From Ephydatia muelleri (taxonomy: Eukaryota > Porifera > Demospongiae > Spongillida > Spongillidae), in assembly GCA_013339895.1 (NCBI GenBank), contig JABACO010000018.1, positions 326,838-390,837 of the forward strand: a DNA stretch of 64,000 nucleotides, given 5' to 3'. The notes below the pieces were generated by a model. The model was not told where the DNA came from, did no database searches, and was given only the letters and a program-made list of their open reading frames with translations. Positions 54,146 through 64,000 of the stretch are shown piece by piece. Numbering within the stretch: the stretch's first letter is position 1; the number at the start of each line of letters is the position of its first letter. The position numbers and the translations under genes were made by a program.

Positions 54146-56097
54146 TTAAGAATAAAATTCAGCCCAGACAGGGCAATGGTCTGACAGTGTGCCTCTATTT
54201 CCCCCAAACCTATCATCAATAATGAGTCCATGTTGCAAGTGAGACCGAACAACACCATATCTACCAGTATACTTCACTTTGTCATTAATCCAAATATTGT
54301 CATATGCTTTGCTGCCTTTAAGGTTTCTTGAACTGATGTTAGTGTTGACATCACAGGGAAGCAAGTGCTTGAATCCAACTCTCTTTGAGAGGTCCTTGAA
54401 GACTAGAGATAAAAATAGTTGATATATGGGTTACCGATCATTATATAGCACGCTCTTACATCTATTGTCAGGTCCAGCATTAAAGTCTCCCAGCAATATG
54501 ATACTTTTGGCTGCATGAAGGAGGAGCTTAAGTATAGAAACAACACAACAATACAACATGGATTACATTGTACGCTGTTGCAAAGTTCTTGCATAATAGG
54601 GACAAGACTTCTGATTTCTTCCTGATAGATTTAAAAAGATGAAATAAATAAATAAAAATAAATAAAAAGAAAAGGTGAAATTGTTATGTAGTACACGTGT
54701 TATCCCACAGGCCCTGTGGCCCAATTGGATAAGGCATCTGACTACGAATCAGGGGATTCCAGGTTCAAGTCCTGGCTGGGTCATTTTATTTTATTTTTTG
54801 CTCCTTTCCATTCTCGAATGGGGGCATATCTCTTAGTTGCATACGTTTAACTGTTCAAGATATTCTTCTTCCAAGCCAGTAGCTTTCAGGTGGACACTGA
54901 CCAACGTGCAGGCCCAGTTCCCTATCTTGTTGTGTGTGAAGATATCAAATCATATGCACATGCATCACATCCTCTGACCTTAAATTCTCCAATGTATGGC
55001 CATCTTACTAACTTCACAGTTTGAAATAAGCCAGAGTGTACCATAGTGATCCCTACATTTTCTTTCCACAAAAAGCCGTTGTATTCCAAGCTCTGTTAAT
55101 AAAGATTTGTATTAGAAACAATAAGAAAACAGAGTGGTCAGTATCACCCACTTTATACATTCTCCCCGTAGGCTCTGAAACAGTACACTTCCAATGACCG
55201 CGCTTTCCTTGCCATGATTTGACTGCTCTGAGTGTGGGGTTATTCAATTCTTTGCAAATCTGTAAAAATTCAAGAAGTCTTTGTCTACAAGCTATAGATG
55301 TGACAATCCCCTGTGTAGGCTGTACACAATGCTGTTCCTTTTCAAACCGCTTTGCACATTTGTATGCAGATATTACTTTCTGTGTACATGTGCGGACAGC
55401 ATATATGCGCGCAAGTGTTGTTCAGACCTTTTCCAAAGCTTCCGAATCAGCCAGCTCTTGAAAAGCCACAAGGTCTAACCTGCACGAAGCGGGATCACAG
55501 GATACAGTAGCTTGATGATTACACATATAGGTACACATGATGCAGATTTGATGTTTACCCATGCAGATTTGATGTTTACCCGTTCTCTAGGATGACCATA
55601 CAAAGAACTTCACGATATCCGTCATTGGACGCTTTTTCAGCGGAGAAGCACTTGAGGTTCCAGCTGCCTATACGTATATTGCCCTCTTGCTTTTTCCCTA
55701 CATCCGAGTTTATCGACGCAGGAGCGGCACCCTTCCCACGTTCATCTAGCTCGTGGGTCTGGCCTTTGTTGCATATGACTGACTTTTGCAGCCTTCTTAA
55801 TAATTTACTGTCGACTCCCGGGACATTTAAGAGGTCTTGAACGGATGCAAAAGGTCCTTGCGAAGAGCGATAGTTCACAATTTCCTCCGCGAGATGTCTG
55901 TCTATTCCTTCCAACGTACATAGTTGGTGAACCCTAGCCGAGTTGATGTTTACTTTTGGTTGAGGACTACTAGTAGTGGCGCCGTTCGAGCGACTGTGAC
56001 GAGGCGGGTGCTGCGATTGGTGACCATGGGTACGCTGTCGCTTGTTCTGTCCTCTCGAATCATCTCTCGCCCCGCCACTGTAACAACAGGCTCCCAT
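54146..56097 (-). CDS. EEPD1: EEPD1 homologue (helix-hairpin-helix, exonuclease/endonuclease/phosphatase domain)
   Basis: Exon 1 (56097-55580) begins MGACCYSGG, with Gly2 and neighbouring Cys suited to acylation, as in mammalian EEPD1. It then has an HhH domain (VNINSARVHQLCTLEGIDRH, NYRSSQGPFASVQDLL, GVDSKLLRRL) and the EEP start IRIGSWNLKCFSAEKAS. Later exons give LDLVAFQELADSEALEK, LNNPTLRAVKSWQGKRGHWK, SLEYNGFLWKEN, the catalytic IILLGDFNAGPDN strand, SKAYDNIWIND and GTLSDHCPVWAEFYS at the stop. The GDFN and SDH motifs hold metal and catalytic residues. EEPD1 is a 5' endonuclease linked to replication-fork repair in mammals. The N-terminus has one clear HhH block rather than two. A tRNA gene lies antisense in an intron. 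Confidence 0.9.
54710..54783 (+). tRNA. tRNA-Arg (anticodon ACG)
   Basis: It folds as a cloverleaf: acceptor GGCCCTG against CTGGGTC (one G-U pair and one T-T mismatch at pair 6-67), D arm around GGCCCAATTGGATAAGGC, anticodon arm CTGACTACGAATCAG (anticodon ACG), and T arm CCAGGTTCAAGTCCTGG with the TTCAAGT B-box. A T-rich tract (ATTTTATTTTATTTTTT) follows as a Pol III terminator. It lies in an intron of EEPD1 on the opposite strand. Confidence 0.9.
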
Positions 56098-56200
56098 TAT
56101 GATCTAATCGCTCGTGTTTACTGTCGCCATTTTTTCACCACGTACAAGGGTAACCTGAGGAGTGGTCGGCAGTAGGGAGTGGTCGACAACTGCATACAAT

Positions 56201-56534
56201 GGGCTATTCCATTATTTAATTATACACCCCTACAGATGAGGTGTCCAGGGGGGTATAGGGAATATGTCACGGGGGGTGGTCATTTAAATCCCTGTCCCGG
56301 GGGGTTAGAAGGCATAATAGAAGCTTGTCCAGGGGGGAGTCGAACAACATAGAAGATTGTCCAGGGGGGTGGGGCAAAACAGAAGCTCGTCCAGGGGGCA
56401 TTTACAAGTCTGTCCCTGGGGGGTAGAGGTATAATACAAGCTTGTCCAGGGGTGCTTTTATAAATTGTCCCGGGGGTATACGTTTGCAATTATTGTCATC
56501 TGTAGGGGTGTACGGTTAAATAATGGAATAGCCC
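56201..56534. mobile_element. MITE with about 40-bp terminal inverted repeats
   Basis: It starts GGGCTATTCCATTATTTAA and ends with the exact reverse complement; the inverted repeats continue with a few mismatches through TACACCCCTACAGATGA, about 40 bp in all. AAT flanks both ends and may be a target-site duplication. The 250-bp core is a tandem of GTCCAGGGGGG-type units. There is no transposase. It lies in the spacer between EEPD1 and AHCY. Confidence 0.85.
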
Positions 56535-56992
56535 AATACACAATACAGAGCCTCAAGAAAGGTATTTCAATATTTCAAAACAGGATAAAAACCATCCTTC
56601 TGTGCTGTCTTAGGATGCAGTAAGTATAGTGTAATGCAGCTACGTTAACACATGGATGCCGAACACCACCTACGCTATCGGACTACCTATACCACCACAC
56701 TTGTTCAATGTGAAGACATTCGGCAGGAAAAGAGGCGAGGCTCTTCTTTTGCTCGCACACATAGTAGATTTGGGCATATTAGCAGAAGACCATATTATAC
56801 ATTTCTATGTACGTAACACCATTACGTAGACGATTCTCCTTTCGCTGGCATGTGGTCCAGGGACCATGGGTTAAATAATATTACGTGACTCCGACACGTG
56901 ATATACGCATGCGCATTGCAGCAGCGTAAAGGTTATAAATCACCTCGTGGCAACAGACGTGCACAATCTGCCAACAGAAAGGGCCTGCGACA

Positions 56993-59562
<2,570 letters not shown>

Positions 59563-59715
59563 TTGTGTATGTGTGTTTGTACATTGAAACGCACCTTTTA
59601 TAATTTAACAATACTTCCAGTCCGAGTCGAATAAGCGTCGCGCGCGAATAACCAGGTTGTGATGATCTCACGCATTGCTTAATTAAGTTTGATCCCGGGA
59701 CCTTTCAAAAAAAAA

Positions 59716-61639
59716 ATGGCTTTACGCGTAGTGGCGAAACGTCTGATCACTTCCTTTCACCGTCCTACGCTCGTTGTAGGGCCGCTTCAGAGATACGCCT
59801 TAAGTACCTCGTCAGTTAGATATTTGGATGTCAAAGATCTTGAAAAGGCGAAAGGCGCGCTTTCAGCACTGAAAGAAGACCCGGGAAATGACGTCAAGCT
59901 GAAACTCTACGGTTTTTACAAGCAGGTACTCTGGCCTATAGCCGCTCTGTGGCGCTATTCCATTCCCATTCCCAGGCTACTGTCGGTGCTTGCAATACAG
60001 AGAAGCCCGGTACCTTCGACTTCGTAGGAAGGGCGAAGTGGAGCGCTTGGAACAGCCTAGGCAACTTATCCAAAGTAAATCACTGCCTGTTTCATTGTTT
60101 TTGGGTATCAGATTCGGCTGCCTTACTAAAGATGGGGGTAGGGGGTGGGAGGAAAGTGCGTGTTTGCAATTACCACGCCTCACAAATGAGATGTTTTGAT
60201 GAAGTGGATGGAGGGCATAAACATTTACACATCTTCTATCTTTAAACACTGGGCAGGAAGCTGCCATTGAACAGTACTGCAAGGTGGTGGCTGAGCTAGT
60301 TGGAAGTCAGGTGCCTTCATCAAGCCAGGCATCAACAACACAAGAGTACCAGCACATTGTGGTCACCACGGAGGGAGGTGTGAGAACCATCCTGCTCAAT
60401 AGACCTACAAAGAAGAATGCCTTAAACTATCAGGTACACAAGGGTCACCTGACCCCATGGTGTGTTGATCACCTGACCTTGATAACATCTTCATGTGGAC
60501 ACACATTCACACAAACACATTTGAATGCTTGAAACACCCACAACTATGCACACCAACTCATACGACTGTCACATGCCTTACAAAGATGTACAGTGAGATT
60601 CAGGAGGCCATGAAGGCAGCAGGGGAGGACAAGAGCGTGGTAGTGACAGTCCTTACAGGCGCTGGAGACTACTACTGCAGTGGTAATGACCTCTCCAACT
60701 TTGCAACCATCCCTCCCGAAGGACCCAAGGCTCTGGCTGCTCAAGGAAAGAAAGTGCTCTTGTTAGTACCCTCCCTAATCATCTGGGTTGTTCTGTCAGC
60801 CTTTTGTTGCTTTTCAACAGAGCCTTTGTGTCGGGATTTATTCACTTTCCAAAGCCACTTGTAGCAGCAGTGAATGGACCAGCAGTTGGTCTGTCAGTGA
60901 CCTTGCTGGGACTTTGCGACTTTGTCTATGCGTCTGAACAAGTGTGTATAGTGGACGCCATTTTGTGGTCTCCATGGTCATGTTGTTTGCCATCCCCCCC
61001 AGGCTACTTTCCACACTCCATTCATGAGCCTTGGGCAGAGCCCAGAAGGGTGCTCATCCTACCTGTTTCCCAGGATAATGGGCGCAGCCAGGGTCAGTTG
61101 CGATGGGGATGATGGAGTGGTGTGGTGAGATTGTATTATGTTGTCTTGGTGATGAGTGAAGGGCATTACTGTCGCAGAAGTGGCCTGGAGTCTGGGATCA
61201 CTGATATACCACTTTGCTCATGGGGAGGAGGAAGGGGGAGCATTTGCTTTACCTCTCCTTGAACTCTACTTTGGTTCCTTGGTCCCCAGGCAAATGAAGT
61301 ATTGATGGGGGGTCGCAAGCTGACGGCTACAGAGGCGTACGAGCGAGGCTTGGTGACTCGGGTGTTCAGTCAAGATGAGTTCAAGCAAAAGGTGAAGGAG
61401 ACAGTGGGCGAGCTAGCCAAGATGCCACCCCAGGTGAGTACAGTTTGATGGAGGTCACGTGTGACGGGTTTCTTTGCGTGCTAAAGAGTCTGCAGAAGAC
61501 GAAGCAGCTGCTTAGATGGGTGGACAGAGACAAGCTGGACCGTGTCAATGCCTACGAGTGTGATGTCCTGGAGGAACGATGGCTGTCAGAGGAGTGCATG
61601 AAAGCCATCTTGGATTTCATGCAGAGGAAGAAGACATAA
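59716..61639 (+). CDS. ECI2: Enoyl-CoA delta isomerase 2 (ACBP plus crotonase domains)
   Basis: The N-terminus [19 protein letters not shown] is a likely mitochondrial presequence. An acyl-CoA-binding domain follows ([34 protein letters not shown]), then a crotonase fold: [34 protein letters not shown] (oxyanion region), [20 protein letters not shown] and [18 protein letters not shown], which carries the catalytic Glu of the family. The enzyme shifts 3-enoyl to 2-enoyl-CoA double bonds in beta-oxidation of unsaturated fatty acids. The C-terminus is RKKT, with no SKL-type peroxisomal signal as in the human peroxisomal form, so mitochondrial use is favoured. ATG 59716 was chosen; there is no upstream in-frame ATG. 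The gene follows AHCY by 153 bp on the same strand. Confidence 0.94.
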
Positions 61640-61959
61640 GTCTATTGGCTATTGGCTATGAATCCTCTAGTCGTATTGCATACAGTCTATATTAGATCCA
61701 CACACAAAAATGATCTTCTTGCAGTAATATATATTTGCCCATATGCTGTAGTTAAGGAGTGTGTGGTACTAGAGCCAAATATATCCAAAGAGCCAAGAGC
61801 TCTGTGGTGTGCGAGAGCTATTACTGTATGCATACAAATTAGTCTCGTACCCAGACGTATCATCTTATTTTATACGTCTGGGTACGAGAGTGCTTCAGAT
61901 TTTTTTATGTAAAATTAATATACTAGTATTGTGTATCAATTTATTAATTCTAAAACAAA
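61640..61959. other. Spacer between ECI2 and SEH1 with a perfect hairpin
   Basis: AT-rich, 320 bp, no gene. It contains the inverted repeat at 61844-61888 and should carry the ECI2 3' end and the SEH1 promoter. Confidence 0.6.
61844..61888. repeat. Perfect 17-bp inverted repeat with 11-nt loop
   Basis: CTCGTACCCAGACGTAT at 61844-61860 and its exact reverse complement at 61872-61888. The loop is AT-rich. It could be the shortest form of a fold-back element, or a strong RNA hairpin. Confidence 0.9.
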
Positions 61960-64000
61960 ATGTTTACGGCCAAAACTATCGCAACGGACCACAAGGATCT
62001 GATCCATGATGTGTCCTACGACTTCTACGGCAAACGGATGGCGACATGCTCTAGCGACCAAAACGTGAAGGTATGGGTGCGCATTAAATAGGATCGCATA
62101 TTACACTCGACAGGTGTGGGACCTCAGCGAAGGAGGACAGTGGCGTTGTACGGCCAGCTGGAAAGTTAGTTTGACCAAAGCGTCACGGTCCATTTTTCCG
62201 GCATGCAGCCGTCTGTTGTATCTTCACTAGACACACTCTGGACCCGTATGGCGAGTGACGTGGGCGCACCCGGAGTTTGGTCAAGTATTAGCCACGTGCT
62301 CATTTGATCGCACAGTTGCTGTGTGGGAGGAACAAGGCACGTCAGTTTGCGTTTTATTGAACATATTTTCACGTGTATTCAATGACGTCATGCAGTGGAT
62401 GAGCAGGAGGACCCTCAGAGTGGAGCCAAAGTGCACTGGGTGTGTATGTGCATGTGTGTGCATGTTTTTGTGTGCATGTTTTTGTGTGCATGTGTGTGTG
62501 CATGTGTGTGTGTGCATGTGTTTGTGTGCATGTGTGTGTGCATGTGTGTGTGTGCATGTGTGTGTGCATGTATGTGTGCGTGTGCATGTGTGTGTGCATG
62601 TATGTGTGCATGTGTGTGTGCATGTGTGTGCATGTGTGTGTGTGCATGTGTGTGTGCATGTGTGTGTGTGTGTGCATGTGTGTATATGCATGTATGTGTG
62701 CATGTGTGTGTGCATGTATGTGTGTGCATGTGTGTATGCATGTATGTGTGCATGTGTGTGTGCATGTGTGTGCATGTATTTGTGCATGTGTGTGCATGTG
62801 TGTGTGTGTGCATGTGTGTATGCATGTGTGTGCGTGTGCATGTATGTGTGCAGTGTGTGCATGTGTGTGTGTGTGCATGTGTGTGTGCATGTGTGTGTGT
62901 GCATGTGTGTGTGCATGTATGTGTGTGTATGTGTGTGTACATGCATTTTGGCTGATGGGCACTTCTACCTGGATTTCTCATTACAAAGGTGAAACGAGCT
63001 AGTTTGGTTGACAGCCGAACTGGTATCATTGACGTGAAGTTTGCTCCGAGGCACTTGGGACTTCAGCTGGTACGCTTGGCCTGAAGCCTGTTTGTGCTAT
63101 GGAGCCGTGTGGATAACGTCTCTGGTACTAGGCTACATGCTCAACTGATGGGCACCTTAGGATATACGAAGCGCAAGATGTGATGAATCTATCACAATGG
63201 CAACTGATGGTCAGTGGGGGGGGGGGCGGGGAGAAGAAGGAAGTAAGAACGATGGGCTGGGGAGGAGAAACAGGGGGTGGGTCTGCATTCATCTTGTATC
63301 CCTCACAGCACGATTTGACCTGCAAGCCAGGGACTAGCTGCCTTTCATGGAATCCATCCAGGTAATCACTTGATGCCATAAAAGTTGGCTGAAGAATGTG
63401 TCTGCCTGCTGCCATAGGGTGCACCCACCACTGATAGTGGTGGGTACAGATGACCCAGGTTCCATGGTGTCCACAAGACTTCTCATTTTCGAATACAATG
63501 AAGAGTCAAGGTAGGAGGCATTTATTAAAGGTGGGGGTCTGGGGAAGAGGTTTGATGGTCTTGTGCATACAGGAAGTGGCAGAAGATTCAAAGCATCGTT
63601 GGGAGTGTGTTTGACCCTATCCATGACGTTGCCTTTGCGCCTAACTTGGGAAGGTACTGTAATCTCACTATACTTCTGCACATCTCTGTATACCTCAGTA
63701 CATCCTTGTACATCCTTGTACACTGCTTGGCTGTCATGTGGCATATTTCATGCACTCAGGTCGTATCATGTGTTGGCAGTTGCCTCAAAGGATGTAGATG
63801 TCTTCCATTTGGTTCCATCAGGGTAGGGCTTCTTGTGTTCACATTAGCTACTTGATTCGTTTTCCTCTCTCTTGTTACCCTTCCCATTCACACCCCTTCA
63901 TCCACACTTCTCCCATCCACCACACTCCTCCCATCCACACTCCTCCTATCCACACCCCTACCATCCACATCCCTCCCATCCACACTCCTCCCATCCAAAC
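61960..64000 (+). CDS. SEH1L: SEH1 nucleoporin/GATOR2 WD40 protein, 3' end beyond window
   Basis: It starts [20 protein letters not shown] at 61960 and continues [137 protein letters not shown] and [17 protein letters not shown] (exon ending 63826). SEH1 is a beta-propeller of the Nup107-160 Y-complex and of GATOR2/SEA. The last blades lie past the right edge. One intron carries a 500-bp GTGTGCAT array. Confidence 0.95.
62440..62945. repeat. (GTGTGCAT)n array in SEH1 intron
   Basis: About 500 bp of GTGTGCATGTGTGTGTGCAT-type units. The alternating purine-pyrimidine sequence is open in several frames on both strands as Cys/Val or His/Thr artefacts, and would favour Z-DNA. Confidence 0.95.
63868..64000. 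repeat. Minisatellite (CACTCCTCCCATCCA), SEH1 intron, cut by window edge
   Basis: About eight degenerate 15-bp copies running to the last base. Confidence 0.85.

Overview
This is a eukaryotic, almost certainly animal, nuclear window. The genes have many short GT-AG introns, neighbours sit close together (several divergent pairs share only 79-125 bp), and introns are full of micro- and minisatellites. The gene set (katanin p80, AKTIP/FTS, RELCH, SEH1, prefoldin 4, EEPD1, UPF0598, ECI2, AHCY, half-size ABCA, F-box/WD40, DUSP19-like, phytochelatin synthases) fits an early-branching metazoan with a compact genome, such as a demosponge. The phylum is inference; no marker decides it.
Left part (1-7.3 kb): two tandem arrays, a broken ABHD4/5-like hydrolase gene on the minus strand, an isolated rhophilin-type HR1 exon, and a complete four-exon phytochelatin synthase (PCS-1, minus).
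Middle (8.4-18.6 kb): one 4.63-kb block appears twice, either side of a 1000-N gap. Copy 1 ends exactly at the gap and copy 2 begins exactly at its end, so this is most likely one locus with unmerged contig ends. The block carries a small secreted protein gene (minus) whose predicted four-helix architecture and four-exon, all-phase-0 structure look like a class I helical cytokine; a second phytochelatin synthase (PCS-2, plus); and a DUSP19-like phosphatase. The cytokine-like gene is the most novel candidate in the window.
Right part (19-64 kb): a 33-bp minisatellite; AKTIP (minus) and RELCH (plus) head to head; UPF0598/C8orf82 (minus) and KATNB1 (plus) head to head; a half-size ABCA transporter (minus) and PFDN4 (plus) head to head; an F-box/WD40 gene (minus); EEPD1 (minus) with a tRNA-Arg in an intron on the opposite strand; a MITE-like element; then AHCY, ECI2 and a right-truncated SEH1, all plus.
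Functional themes: heavy-metal/thiol chemistry (two PCS genes), endosome trafficking (AKTIP and RELCH sharing a spacer), and housekeeping genes. Exon limits were read by eye from splice consensus, reading phase and remembered family sequences; no alignment or transcript data were available.
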